64,000 nt of DNA from Enterobacter vonholyi (GTDB lineage Bacteria > Pseudomonadota > Gammaproteobacteria > Enterobacterales > Enterobacteriaceae), in assembly GCF_008364555.1 (NCBI RefSeq), contig NZ_VTUC01000037.1:186001-250000 (forward strand). The letters are read 5' to 3'. The translations under genes were made by a program, and so were the position numbers. The notes under the pieces are model-generated. The model had not been told where the DNA came from and ran no database searches. It saw nothing but the letters and a program-made list of their open reading frames with translations. Below, in pieces: positions 10,736 to 19,471 of the stretch; the first letter of the stretch is position 1, and each line of letters begins with the position of its first letter.

Positions 10736-10761
10736 AAAAAAGCACGCCCCGGGGGCGTGCT
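10736..10761 (-). terminator. Rho-independent terminator of the hydrolase gene
   Basis: Nine-base stem AGCACGCCC/GGGCGTGCT with a 3-base loop, followed on the minus strand by a run of five T. It starts about 24 bases after the hydrolase stop codon and separates that gene from the ureD promoter region. Confidence 0.85.
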
Positions 10762-10784
10762 GTCTGACAAACATCGCGATGCCG

Positions 10785-11798
10785 TTATTTCAGGTGCTCA
10801 TGCAGCGCTGCGCCTGCCTGCTCCAGGGCAACTTTAACCGTTGGCTCCTGGCTCAGCGGGTTAAGCAGGCCGTAATCGTGGATCATGCCGTTATAGCGCG
10901 TGACGGTCACCGGGACCCCAGCTGCATCCAGCTTACGCCCGAATGCTTCACCTTCATCCCGCAGAACGTCCAGCTCAGCTGTCTGAATCAGCGTCTCGGG
11001 GAAACCTTTCAACTGCGCTGCGCTGGCGCGAAGCGGAGAGGCCAGGATATTGTTGCGGTCGGCAGCGCTGGTGGTGTAGTTATCCCAGAACCATTTCATC
11101 ATGTTTTTCGACAGGAAATAGCCGTTCTCAAACTGGTTATACGAGGCAGTATCAAAATTCGCATCGGTCACAGGCCAGAGCATCACGTTGTAGCGAATTT
11201 TGGGCCCATTGAACTGTTTTGCCTGCAGCGCAACGGAAGCCACCATATTGCCGCCCACGCTGTTACCGACCAGACCCAGACGGCTACCGTCCACGCCAAT
11301 TTCCTGACCGTTTTCGGCTACCCATTTTGTCGCTTCATAGGCCTGATTGATGGCCACCGGGAAATGGGCCTCAGGTGACGGCGTGTAATCAACGTAAACC
11401 GCTGCGGCGCCTGATGCGCGAACCAGATCGCGGATTAAGCGTTCATGGGTTGGGTAATCGCCCAGCACCCAACCGCCGCCGTGGAAGAACATAAATGCCG
11501 GGAGAGTGCCGGTCGCGTTTTCAGGTTTCACTATTTTCAGTTTGATCGCCTGACCATTTACCTGGATCGTTTTTTCTGAAACCTGAGCGGGCGGCAGTTT
11601 TGCGCCTTGCTGCGCGCCGATCAGTACCTGGCGGGCCTCCTGCGGGGTCATCTGTTCCATTGGCTTACCCTTGCCGGAATTCAGAATATTAAGAAATGCC
11701 TGTACGCCTGCGGTCGGAGCTGGGGTATTGGTGGTTTGAGCGGATGCCGCAGCTGACGCGAAGACGGAAGAAACCAGGATGGCGGTTAGTGTTTTCAT
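10785..11798 (-). CDS. Exported alpha/beta hydrolase, lipase/esterase (HSL) family
   Basis: 337-residue alpha/beta hydrolase. A signal peptide (MKTLTAILVSSVFASAAASA) suggests periplasmic location. The oxyanion-hole motif HGGG (in FFHGGGWVLGD), the nucleophile elbow GNSVGG with the catalytic Ser, an acid residue in AELDVLRDEGE and the catalytic His in MIHDYG match hormone-sensitive-lipase-type esterases. The substrate is unknown. It is divergent from a MarR/OhrR-like regulator with a palindrome between them, so probably repressed by it. The signal peptide is unusual for the HSL family, which is mostly cytoplasmic. Gene name not recognised. Confidence 0.85.
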   Translation of the reverse strand: MKTLTAILVSSVFASAAASAQTTNTPAPTAGVQAFLNILNSGKGKPMEQMTPQEARQVLIGAQQGAKLPPAQVSEKTIQVNGQAIKLKIVKPENATGTLPAFMFFHGGGWVLGDYPTHERLIRDLVRASGAAAVYVDYTPSPEAHFPVAINQAYEATKWVAENGQEIGVDGSRLGLVGNSVGGNMVASVALQAKQFNGPKIRYNVMLWPVTDANFDTASYNQFENGYFLSKNMMKWFWDNYTTSAADRNNILASPLRASAAQLKGFPETLIQTAELDVLRDEGEAFGRKLDAAGVPVTVTRYNGMIHDYGLLNPLSQEPTVKVALEQAGAALHEHLK

Positions 11799-11835
11799 GG
11801 TGGTACCTCTTTAAGCGCATTTGATCGGATGAGAT

Positions 11836-11859
11836 AACTAAATAGTGTGCTACTTAGTT
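11836..11859. promoter_or_regulatory. Probable MarR/OhrR operator in the divergent promoter region
   Basis: 24-bp imperfect palindrome: arms AACTAA (11836-11841) and TTAGTT (11854-11859), with inner TAG/CTA also symmetric. It sits between the hydrolase and the regulator, with a perfect TATAAT at 11865-11870 reading toward the regulator. MarR proteins bind such palindromes as dimers, so autorepression plus repression of the hydrolase is the simple reading; this is inference. Confidence 0.55.
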
Positions 11860-11946
11860 GCTGGTATAATACTTGCGCGCAAGATACTTTTAGTCAAACA
11901 TTATTTATAATTTTTTTTAGGCAACAGATTCGGAGTTGATAGAAAA

Positions 11947-12369
11947 ATGAAAGAAAACAAAACGCTAGATGATTTACTTTGCTTCTCGCTGTACTCGGTC
12001 ACCAATGCGTTTGTTCGCCAGTATCGTCCCCTACTACAAGAGATGGATTTGACCTACCCGCAATTCGTTGTTTTGATGGCGCTTTATGAGAAAGACAACA
12101 TTCCACTTCGCGATCTCAGCGATAAGACGTTTTTTGATTCGGGCACATTGACGCCGCTTGTACAAAAGCTTGAGGCAAAAGGATTCCTCAACCGTATCGC
12201 GGTTGTGGGGGATGAAAGGATGAAAAATGTCGTACTGACCGATAAGGCGAATGAACTGAAAAAACGGGTGATGGCATTGCCGGACCAGATTCGCTGCAGC
12301 ATGCGGATGAACGATGAAGAGCTTGATATGCTAAAAAAACTCTCCCGAACGCTGCTGGACGATTTGTAA
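11947..12369 (+). CDS. MarR-family regulator, OhrR-like
   Basis: 140-residue winged-helix regulator. The N-terminal stretch LDDLLCFSLYS with a single Cys at residue 12, followed by YRPLL and LTYPQF, is the arrangement of OhrR peroxide sensors, where that Cys is oxidised by organic hydroperoxides. The winged helix covers about residues 50-95 (LRDLSDKTFFDSGTLTPLVQ). The usual OhrR partner, the peroxidase Ohr, is absent; the neighbour is an exported esterase. It could also sense a phenolic or electrophilic ligand. Confidence 0.85.
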   Translation: MKENKTLDDLLCFSLYSVTNAFVRQYRPLLQEMDLTYPQFVVLMALYEKDNIPLRDLSDKTFFDSGTLTPLVQKLEAKGFLNRIAVVGDERMKNVVLTDKANELKKRVMALPDQIRCSMRMNDEELDMLKKLSRTLLDDL

Positions 12370-12375
12370 GAACCC

Positions 12376-12399
12376 TTCGGTGGGGGAGAACCCACCGAA
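12376..12399. terminator. Hairpin between the MarR regulator and MFS transporter genes
   Basis: Perfect 9-bp stem TTCGGTGGG/CCCACCGAA with a 6-base loop between convergent genes, starting 7 bases after the regulator stop. There is no clear T run on either strand, so termination may be partial. Confidence 0.5.
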
Positions 12400-12410
12400 G
12401 CGATGTGTCG

Positions 12411-13877
12411 TTACCGATAGTCCTCCGCATCCACATCATACCCGGACGGCTCCCAGCGGATCGCCAGCAGCGATGCCAGGCCGATAAACGGCGCCAGCGC
12501 AATCGCCCAGAACACGGCGGTGTCGAGCGACGCCACCAGCAGCGGGAACAGGAACAGCGACAGCGTAGAACTACTGCGCATCAGCGTCTGGTTGAGACCC
12601 ACGCCCACGCCGCGCAGCGAGGTCGGGTAGCTCAGCGAGGCGAACGTCATGGTATGCGCGCCCGGGCCAAAGCCCTGACCGAAAAGGAATAGCGCCAGCA
12701 TCGCCACGGCAAGTACGCCTTCAGAGGCACCTTCCGGTCGGCCAATCAGCGCCAGGCCAAGCAATGCGACAAGCTGGCAGGCATAACCCGCAAGCGACAT
12801 CCGCCAGGCGCCGAAGCGCGGCACATAGCGTACCGCCAGCAGTCCGCCGACGAAGGCAAACAGCAGGTTAAGCGCCAGAGAAATGAGAATGGTGGTGAGC
12901 ATCGACTGGACAAAGAAGCTGGAGATGATCACCGGCAGACCAAACGCCACGGCGTTGTAGGCGAACGAGGAGACGACGGACAGCAGCGTGGCGAGCGTCG
13001 TGCGGCGTAAGTAGACGCCGCGAAACAGGTTCAGATAGTTTGACCATTTCGCTTTATTCACGACGGGTGCAGGCTGGCCGAGCGCATCCTGCGGGACGTG
13101 GGCGTTAATATTGTACGACTGCCGCAAAATCGACGCCGCCTCCTTCAGATTGCCCTGATTCGCCGCCCATACCGGCGATTCGCTCATATAGCGGCTGCGG
13201 ATGGCGATAATCACCAGCGCTGGCACTGCACCAAAGCCGAGAATTAAACGCCACAGCCAGTCGCTGTGGCTTTCCGGCAGCACGGCGTAGAAGAACAGCA
13301 CCAGCAGGTAGGAGACGCTGATGGCGGCATACCAGGTGGGGCACCACATCGCGACGCTGGAGGCTTTGTTTCCCGGACCTTTCAGCCTGGCGAACTCGCT
13401 TAAAAACGCCATCGCCACGGGAAGGTCGATCCCGACCCCAAGCCCCATCACAAAGCGGGCACCCGCCAGCACATATTCGTTCGGGGCCAGCGCACAGGCG
13501 ATGGCGGCCACCACGAAGAACACCATATCAGCCATAAAAACGCGGTAGCGCCCGATTTTATCCGTGAGGTAACCGCCGAGCAGCGCCCCGACAATCGCGC
13601 CAAAGGTAATTGCCGAGGCCACCATACCGGTCCCGGCGGGCGTCAGGTTAAATTCGCGGGTGATATCTTTTATGCCGAAGGCCAGCGCGCCCAGATCGTA
13701 AGCATCGAGGAAAATCCCGCCCAGCGCGATACCGACCACGATGCGGGCATTGGCCCGGCCCTGTGAGCCGTCATTAACGAGGCGTGATACATCCGAAGCG
13801 CTGCGCACCCACTGGATGTCGCCATCGGGGTGTTTTTCTGCCGTTGAAAGGGGAGTTGTTTCTGTGATTTCAGCCAT
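12411..13877 (-). CDS. MFS transporter, sugar/aromatic-acid porter type
   Basis: 488-residue inner-membrane protein with about 12 hydrophobic segments and a roughly 45-residue cytoplasmic N-terminus. The loop 2-3 signature GGYLTDKIGRYRVF and an LFLDAYD-like first helix motif (IFLDAYDLG) place it in the sugar porter/AAHS-like group together with YaaU-, YgcS- and NiaP-type proteins. Substrate not recognisable. A good CRP-like site about 50-70 bp upstream suggests catabolite control. Possibly functionally linked to the nearby hydrolase, but it is convergent with the regulator and separated by a hairpin, so this is weak. Confidence 0.85.
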   Translation of the reverse strand: MAEITETTPLSTAEKHPDGDIQWVRSASDVSRLVNDGSQGRANARIVVGIALGGIFLDAYDLGALAFGIKDITREFNLTPAGTGMVASAITFGAIVGALLGGYLTDKIGRYRVFMADMVFFVVAAIACALAPNEYVLAGARFVMGLGVGIDLPVAMAFLSEFARLKGPGNKASSVAMWCPTWYAAISVSYLLVLFFYAVLPESHSDWLWRLILGFGAVPALVIIAIRSRYMSESPVWAANQGNLKEAASILRQSYNINAHVPQDALGQPAPVVNKAKWSNYLNLFRGVYLRRTTLATLLSVVSSFAYNAVAFGLPVIISSFFVQSMLTTILISLALNLLFAFVGGLLAVRYVPRFGAWRMSLAGYACQLVALLGLALIGRPEGASEGVLAVAMLALFLFGQGFGPGAHTMTFASLSYPTSLRGVGVGLNQTLMRSSSTLSLFLFPLLVASLDTAVFWAIALAPFIGLASLLAIRWEPSGYDVDAEDYR

Positions 13878-13924
13878 TTTCTTCTAATGTGGTTGTGTTG
13901 TGTCATTAACAGTTACCACAGGCA

Positions 13925-13946
13925 GAAGGTGACCAAAATCACATTT
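13925..13946. promoter_or_regulatory. Candidate CRP-binding site of the MFS gene
   Basis: 22-bp site with GGTGA-N6-TCACA and A/T-rich flanks, matching 17 of 22 positions of the CRP consensus. It is centred about 58 bp before the transporter start codon, a plausible activation distance. Confidence 0.55.
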
Positions 13947-13968
13947 GGCTATAAGGCATAACTAACCC

Positions 13969-14583
13969 TTACGGCGCGTCTTTTTTCTTCCTCTTGAGCT
14001 TCGTCCAGATTTTGGTCTCCTGACGACGCCACAGGCGCTGAATATTATCGTGATGACGCAGCAGGATAAGGCAGGAGAGCATCGACACCGGGAAGGTGAA
14101 CTGAGGTTTAAACCACCATACGTAGAACGGGGCGATCAGCGCGCTGACGATGGCGCCCAGCGAGGAATAGCCGCTCAGCAGAATGGTCAGTAGCCAGGTC
14201 CCGGCCATCACGCCGGTTAGGTCCCAGCCGATAGGCGCAATGGCACCAAAGGCGGTCGCCACGCCTTTGCCACCTTTAAAACCGAAGAATACGGGCCAGA
14301 TGTGGCCGACACAGGCCGCAATAGCAATAAGCCCCAGCCAGAACGGCGTGACGCCCAGCGCATACGCGCCCCAGACGGGCAGCATCCCTTTCAGAACATC
14401 AAAAATCAAAACCGCTACGGCTGCTCCCTTGCCACCAATTCGTAGTACGTTGGTCGCCCCCGGATTCCCGGAACCATTTTCACGCGGGTCGGGTAACCCG
14501 GCAATGCGGCAGACCAGAATGGCGCTGGAGATTGAGCCGCAAAGATAGGCGAGGAGGATCATTCCAGGCGCGATTGCACTCAT
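13969..14583 (-). CDS. plsY: Glycerol-3-phosphate acyltransferase PlsY
   Basis: Inner-membrane acyl-phosphate:glycerol-3-phosphate acyltransferase, first step of phosphatidic acid synthesis. It is 204 residues with about five membrane segments and the conserved loops [28 protein letters not shown] and LLRHHDN. The family N-terminus [10 protein letters not shown] fixes the ATG at 14583; a longer in-frame start to 14673 overlaps the folB promoter region and is not family-like. Divergent from folB. Confidence 0.97.
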   Translation of the reverse strand: MSAIAPGMILLAYLCGSISSAILVCRIAGLPDPRENGSGNPGATNVLRIGGKGAAVAVLIFDVLKGMLPVWGAYALGVTPFWLGLIAIAACVGHIWPVFFGFKGGKGVATAFGAIAPIGWDLTGVMAGTWLLTILLSGYSSLGAIVSALIAPFYVWWFKPQFTFPVSMLSCLILLRHHDNIQRLWRRQETKIWTKLKRKKKDAP

Positions 14584-14690
14584 AACGCTGTTCCGTTTTG
14601 AAAATGTATCTGTATTCTCAGCATCTGTGGATAATACGCATAATTCGCCGGAAGTGGTATCCGGTTTAGCCAAAAAGCAGGCAGGTCGTG

Positions 14691-15059
14691 ATGGATATTG
14701 TATTTATAGAGCAACTTTCGGTAATCACCACAATTGGTGTTTACGACTGGGAACAGACCATCGAGCAGAAGCTGGTGTTCGATATCGAAATGGGATGGGA
14801 TAACCGCAAATCGGCAAAAAGCGATGACGTGAACGACTGTCTCAGCTATGCCGACATCAGTGAAACGGTCATTGCCCACGTTGAAGGGCAACGTTTTGCG
14901 CTGGTCGAACGGGTGGCTGAAGAAGTCGCAGAATTGCTGCTGAAAAAATTCAACTCACCGTGGGTACGCATCAAGCTGAGCAAGCCGGGCGCGGTGGCGC
15001 GAGCCGCCAACGTTGGCGTCATCATTGAGCGTGGCACAAATCTGAAAGGCAAGAATTAA
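14691..15059 (+). CDS. folB: Dihydroneopterin aldolase FolB
   Basis: Folate biosynthesis: cleaves 7,8-dihydroneopterin to 6-hydroxymethyl-dihydropterin and glycolaldehyde. It is 122 residues beginning [11 protein letters not shown], with the conserved YDWE and LSKPGAV motifs, the latter with the catalytic-region Lys. The ATG at 14691 is preferred over the GTG directly before it. Confidence 0.96.
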   Translation: MDIVFIEQLSVITTIGVYDWEQTIEQKLVFDIEMGWDNRKSAKSDDVNDCLSYADISETVIAHVEGQRFALVERVAEEVAELLLKKFNSPWVRIKLSKPGAVARAANVGVIIERGTNLKGKN

Positions 15060-15113
15060 CGTCATAATTGCTAAACCAATTTAGGTTATACCGGTCTTAA
15101 AGCTGTATCTTTC

Positions 15114-15142
15114 ACGGTAGCCGTTGGGGCGACCGTTTTTTT
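15114..15142 (+). terminator. Rho-independent terminator after folB
   Basis: Stem ACGGT(A)GCC/GGC(G)ACCGT with one internal mismatch and a 5-base loop, followed by seven T. It ends about 22 bp before the uppP start, so uppP needs its own promoter or depends on read-through. Confidence 0.75.
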
Positions 15143-15164
15143 ATATCTTTTTAGGGGTTTATAG

Positions 15165-15986
15165 ATGAGCGATATGCACTCGCTGCTGGTGGCGGCAATA
15201 CTGGGTGTGGTCGAAGGATTGACGGAGTTTTTACCGGTTTCCAGTACCGGCCATATGATTATCGTTGGCCATCTGCTGGGCTTTGAAGGCGATACCGCCA
15301 AAACGTTTGAAGTGGTTATCCAGCTGGGTTCGATTCTGGCGGTGGTGGTGATGTTCTGGCGCCGTCTGTTTGGCCTGATCGGTATCCATTTTGGCCGTCC
15401 GCCGCAGCACGAAGGGATGAGTAAAGGTCGCCTGTCGCTGATCCATATTTTGCTCGGGATGATCCCGGCGGTGGTGCTGGGTCTGGTTTTCCACGACGCC
15501 ATCAAATCGCTGTTTAACCCGATTAACGTGATGTACGCGCTGGTGGTGGGCGGCTTCCTGCTGATCGCCGCGGAAGTGCTGAAGCCAAAAACGCCGCGCG
15601 CGGAAGGGCTGGACGATATGACGTATCGTCAGGCGTTTATCATTGGCTGCTTCCAGTGTCTGGCGCTGTGGCCGGGCTTCTCGCGTTCAGGCGCAACCAT
15701 CTCCGGCGGGATGCTGATGGGCGTAAGCCGTTACGCCGCGTCAGAGTTCTCGTTCCTGCTGGCGGTGCCGATGATGATGGGTGCCACCGCGCTTGACCTC
15801 TATAAAAGCATCGGTTTCCTCACTACGGGCGACATTCCGATGTTTGCCGTTGGCTTCATCACCGCGTTTATCGTGGCGCTGATTGCCATCAAAACCTTCC
15901 TGCAGCTGATTAAGCGTATCTCGTTCATTCCGTTCGCGATCTATCGCTTTATCGTTGCCGCTGCGGTGTACGTGGTCTTCTTCTGA
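15165..15986 (+). CDS. uppP: Undecaprenyl-diphosphatase UppP (BacA)
   Basis: Recycles the lipid carrier by removing a phosphate from undecaprenyl diphosphate at the inner membrane; high dosage gives bacitracin resistance. It is 273 residues, polytopic. Both active-site loops are present: [14 protein letters not shown] (residues 17-30, with Glu17, Glu21 and His30) and [13 protein letters not shown]. Convergent with cca. Confidence 0.97.
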   Translation: MSDMHSLLVAAILGVVEGLTEFLPVSSTGHMIIVGHLLGFEGDTAKTFEVVIQLGSILAVVVMFWRRLFGLIGIHFGRPPQHEGMSKGRLSLIHILLGMIPAVVLGLVFHDAIKSLFNPINVMYALVVGGFLLIAAEVLKPKTPRAEGLDDMTYRQAFIIGCFQCLALWPGFSRSGATISGGMLMGVSRYAASEFSFLLAVPMMMGATALDLYKSIGFLTTGDIPMFAVGFITAFIVALIAIKTFLQLIKRISFIPFAIYRFIVAAAVYVVFF

Positions 15987-15992
15987 CCGATA

Positions 15993-16025
15993 GCCCTCAG
16001 TCTTTTGGCTGAGGGCAGTGTTTTT
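15993..16025 (+). terminator. Terminator of uppP, overlapping the end of cca
   Basis: Eight-base perfect stem GCCCTCAG/CTGAGGGC (15993-16000 and 16009-16016) followed by AGTG and a five-T run. Its left arm includes the cca stop codon (complement at 15997-15999), so the convergent gene codes through the hairpin. Confidence 0.7.
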
Positions 16026-17238
16026 CCTTCCAGTCAGACACCGCCTGAATTCGCCGTTTCGTGAGTTCTTCGCGAATTTCCGGACCTTTGAATCCCGCCT
16101 CGACAACGTCCTTCGTCGGCACCGCTTTCGCTACCTCCCAGGCTTTTCGCAGTAAACGCCCCTGCGGATAGTCGCACGCCTCAAACCCGGTACGCCCGCG
16201 CACGTCAGCTTCGCTGGTCAGCGCGATTTGCTCCACGCGCTGCGGTTTACGCCAGGCGTCGATGTTATCGAACAGCTTAACGATGGTGGCCGGTTTCAGG
16301 ATCGGGAAGGTGTGGATCAGGTCGTGAAATTCAGCGACCAGTTTCGCCAGATCGCGGATTTCGTTCGGCACGCGCAGGCGCTGGCACAGCCCTTCGACAA
16401 GCTTCACCCCTGCTGGACCGTGCCCGTGATGCCGAGGCCAAAGCTCTTTTGGCGTTAAGCCTTTGCCGAGATCGTGGCACAGGGTGGAAAAGCGCACGTC
16501 CACGTCAGGGCTGAGCATGGCCGCCATGCTCAGGGTCATCAGCGTGTGTACGCCGGTATCAATTTCCGGGTGCCATTTCGCCGGAGCAGGCACGCCAAAC
16601 AGCGCGTCTATTTCCGGGAACAGCACCTTCAGCGCGCCGCAGTCGCGAAGGACCTGGAAAAAGACCTGCGGGTTGCGCGTTGTGAGAGCATTTTCCGTTT
16701 CTTTCCAGACGCGCTCTGGCGTCAGGTGTTCAAGCTCGCCCGCCTCGGTCATGGCGGTCATCAGCGCCATGGTTTCATCGGCAATACGGAAGCTGAGATG
16801 GGCGTAGCGTGCGGCAAAGCGCGCCACGCGCAGGACGCGGAGCGGATCTTCAGAAAACGCCGGGGAGACGTGACGTAAAAGACGGTTGCGCAGATCGTCC
16901 TGGCCGCCATAAGCGTCAACGATCTGGCCGTTCTCGTCCTGCGCCAGCGCGTTGATGGTGAGATCGCGGCGCAGAAGATCTTCCTCCAGCGTGACGTCCG
17001 GCGCGGCATAGCAGGTAAAGCCCGTGTAGCCCGAACCCGATTTCCGCTCGGTACGCGCCAGTGCATATTCTTCACGACTTTTCGGGTGGAGGAATACGGG
17101 AAAATCGCGGCCTACCTGCTGGTAGCCCGCGTCGAGCATCTCTTCCGGGGTGGCGCCAACCACCACCCAGTCTTTATCTTTGACCGGCAGACCTAACAAC
17201 GCATCACGTACCGCACCACCGACCAGATAACTTTTCAC
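15997..17238 (-). CDS. cca: Multifunctional CCA tRNA nucleotidyltransferase
   Basis: Adds and repairs the 3' CCA end of tRNAs; the enterobacterial form also carries an HD phosphohydrolase domain. It is 413 residues: nucleotidyltransferase motif GGAVRD followed by catalytic Asp21 and Asp23 (DKD), the [12 protein letters not shown] motif, and the HD domain near [11 protein letters not shown]. Start: GTG at 17238 with a GGGAG ribosome site about 10 bases upstream, matching the family N-terminus; a TTG two codons earlier is less likely. Confidence 0.96.
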   Translation of the reverse strand: MKSYLVGGAVRDALLGLPVKDKDWVVVGATPEEMLDAGYQQVGRDFPVFLHPKSREEYALARTERKSGSGYTGFTCYAAPDVTLEEDLLRRDLTINALAQDENGQIVDAYGGQDDLRNRLLRHVSPAFSEDPLRVLRVARFAARYAHLSFRIADETMALMTAMTEAGELEHLTPERVWKETENALTTRNPQVFFQVLRDCGALKVLFPEIDALFGVPAPAKWHPEIDTGVHTLMTLSMAAMLSPDVDVRFSTLCHDLGKGLTPKELWPRHHGHGPAGVKLVEGLCQRLRVPNEIRDLAKLVAEFHDLIHTFPILKPATIVKLFDNIDAWRKPQRVEQIALTSEADVRGRTGFEACDYPQGRLLRKAWEVAKAVPTKDVVEAGFKGPEIREELTKRRIQAVSDWKEKHCPQPKD

Positions 17239-17298
17239 GCCCAACTCTCCCGTTTTCTCTTTTCCAGAATGATACGTAAGTCTGGCAGAGAAGACGAA

Positions 17299-17919
17299 TT
17301 AGTTCATCCAGCGGTCTTTACGCTTACGGCTTGGGATCAGGTGCGGCAGAACCAGGCCCAGCACCAGACCGACGCCCAGCACGCCGCCGCCATACATAAA
17401 CCACTGCATGATGATGGTGCGCTGTTTATCGTCGAGCTGCAGATTGGCGGCATTCACTTTCTTCTGCGCGACAATCAGCTCGTTTTTCAGTTTCTGGTTC
17501 TCTTCTTTCAGACCGTTAATCACACCGTCGCTTTGCGCTACTTTCTGCTGCATTTCAGCGGTGCGCTGGTTCCAGGTGCCGTCGATGTTGTTCAGCTTGT
17601 CGGTCAGGGTCTTTACCTGGTTTTCCAGATCGGGAACGCGCGTGCGCAGGCTTGGCACGGTGCTGAGCTCTTTCAGCGGGATCCAGGAAGTACGACCGGT
17701 ACTGTCGCGAACCTGACCGTAATTGGTGTCCGCGTTGGTCTGTAACAGGGTGACTTCCTCGCCGGCATTCACCGTGCCCACGAGGCGGTAATTATCTCCG
17801 GGGCCACTGCGTACCCAGGTGTTCAGTTCGTCAGAAACGTAACGCTTTTCTTCAGCGTGCACTGCGGTTGCGGCGCTAAAAGCGAGTAAAGTAAGTCCAA
17901 TCAGGCGTAATTTAAGCAT
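17299..17919 (-). CDS. ygiM: YgiM, periplasmic SH3-domain membrane-anchored protein
   Basis: 206 residues: a signal peptide (cleavage near VHA), a bacterial SH3 domain (about 27-90, RYVSDELNTWVRSGPG), a long coiled coil (about 95-165) and a C-terminal membrane anchor followed by a positive KRKDRWMN tail. Function poorly defined; it belongs to the TIGR04211/YgiM family. Two adjacent ATGs (17922, 17919) are possible; the second aligns with the E. coli start. Divergent from ygiF. Confidence 0.92.
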   Translation of the reverse strand: MLKLRLIGLTLLAFSAATAVHAEEKRYVSDELNTWVRSGPGDNYRLVGTVNAGEEVTLLQTNADTNYGQVRDSTGRTSWIPLKELSTVPSLRTRVPDLENQVKTLTDKLNNIDGTWNQRTAEMQQKVAQSDGVINGLKEENQKLKNELIVAQKKVNAANLQLDDKQRTIIMQWFMYGGGVLGVGLVLGLVLPHLIPSRKRKDRWMN

Positions 17920-18047
17920 CATTAGTCGTTATTTTCATAAATAGTGGAACGATAGTAGTGGCAACAGTGTCTCTACGCAAAGCATTCGTCAGCAATCAGA
18001 ATCATCTGTGTCACGACTCTACACATTTACGCCCGACAAATTGCTCA

Positions 18048-18076
18048 TTGCATGGCAATTTGGCGCAAAATACTAT
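18048..18076 (+). promoter_or_regulatory. Candidate promoter of ygiF-glnE
   Basis: TTGCAT (18048-18053), 17-bp spacer, TACTAT (18071-18076), about 73 bp before the ygiF ATG. Prediction from sequence only. Confidence 0.4.
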
Positions 18077-18148
18077 GTACTGACAAACAAATGGCGAGGA
18101 AGTTCGCCCTCATTGACGCGTCTGTGACGCCCGCAAAAGTACAAGGCT

Positions 18149-19450
18149 ATGGCTCAGGAAATCGAATTAAAATTTATCGTCGAAAAAGACAGCGTTGACG
18201 CACTCCGCCAGCATCTGCATACGCTTTCCGGCGAACACCATGCACCGGTACAACTGCTTAATATCTATTACGAAACGCCAGACAACTGGCTGCGCCGCCA
18301 CGATATGGGGCTGCGCATCCGTGGCGCGAGCGGGCGCTACGAGATGACGATGAAAATTGCCGGCCGCGTGGTCGGCGGTTTACATCAGCGCCCGGAATAC
18401 AATATCGACATCAGTAAGCCAGAACTTGAGCTGGAACGTTTCCCGGCGGAAGTCTGGCCGGAAGGCGAGCTGCCTTCCGCGCTGGCGGAACAGGTACAGC
18501 CGCTGTTCAGCACAGATTTCTGGCGCGAGAAATGGCTGGTGACGGAAGGCAACAGCCGCATCGAAATCGCCCTCGATCTGGGTGAGGTGAAGGCAGGGGA
18601 ATTCCAGGAACCGATTTGCGAACTGGAGCTTGAGCTGCTGGAAGGGGACGCAAATGACGTTCTGAAGCTGGCGCGCAGGCTGGTGAACCATTCCGGATTA
18701 CGCCAGGGGAGCTTGAGCAAAGCCGCGCGGGGTTACCATCTGGCCGCCGGAAATGCGCCACGCGTGCTGAAAGAGACGACCATTTTGCACGTTGCGCCGA
18801 AAGCCAGCGTTGAACAGGGTCTGGAAGCCGCGCTGGAGCTGGCGCTTTCTCAGTGGCAGTACCACGAAGAGCTGTGGGTGCGAAATGTGAAAAACGCGAA
18901 ATCCCACGTGCTCGCGGCGATTGCCCTGGTGCGCCATACCCTGGCGCTGTTCGGCGGTATCGTTCCTCGCAAAGCGAGCGCTCACTTACGCGATCTGCTG
19001 ACGCAAACCGAAACGCTGATGCTCTCGGACGTCTCGGCGCAAACGGCGATCTACAGCCCGCAGGCCGCTTCGGCAAAACTGGCGCTGACCGAGTTTCTGG
19101 TGACGCGCGGCTGGCACGCCTTCCTGGATGCGAAAGCCGAGGCCAAAATCGCGGAAAACTTTAAACGTTTCGCAGATATTCATCTTTCCCGTCATGCGGC
19201 CGAACTGAAAAGCACCTTTGCGTATCCGCTCGGCGATAAGTATGGCGATCAGCTTCCCCGTCTTTCGCGCAACATCGACAGCATGCTGCTCCTTTCCGGT
19301 GCCTACGATGGTCCAAAGGCGCAGGCGTGGCTGGAAAACTGGCAGGGGCTGAAGCATGCCATCGAAACCCGTCAGCATATCGAGATAGAGCATTTCCGTA
19401 ACGAGGCCATTTCGCAGGATCCGTACTGGCTGCACAGCGGAAAACGTTAA
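18149..19450 (+). CDS. ygiF: Inorganic triphosphatase (CYTH-CHAD) YgiF
   Basis: 433 residues. The N-terminal CYTH domain (about 1-200) carries the ExExK signature at Glu4-Glu6-Lys8 and a set of Arg/Lys/Glu metal- and phosphate-binding residues; the C-terminal CHAD domain (about 220-430) is helical with conserved His residues. The E. coli homologue hydrolyses inorganic tripolyphosphate. It is 21 bp upstream of glnE, so co-transcribed. Confidence 0.95.
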   Translation: MAQEIELKFIVEKDSVDALRQHLHTLSGEHHAPVQLLNIYYETPDNWLRRHDMGLRIRGASGRYEMTMKIAGRVVGGLHQRPEYNIDISKPELELERFPAEVWPEGELPSALAEQVQPLFSTDFWREKWLVTEGNSRIEIALDLGEVKAGEFQEPICELELELLEGDANDVLKLARRLVNHSGLRQGSLSKAARGYHLAAGNAPRVLKETTILHVAPKASVEQGLEAALELALSQWQYHEELWVRNVKNAKSHVLAAIALVRHTLALFGGIVPRKASAHLRDLLTQTETLMLSDVSAQTAIYSPQAASAKLALTEFLVTRGWHAFLDAKAEAKIAENFKRFADIHLSRHAAELKSTFAYPLGDKYGDQLPRLSRNIDSMLLLSGAYDGPKAQAWLENWQGLKHAIETRQHIEIEHFRNEAISQDPYWLHSGKR

Positions 19451-19471
19451 CTCTGGCAAGGAACCCCTATA

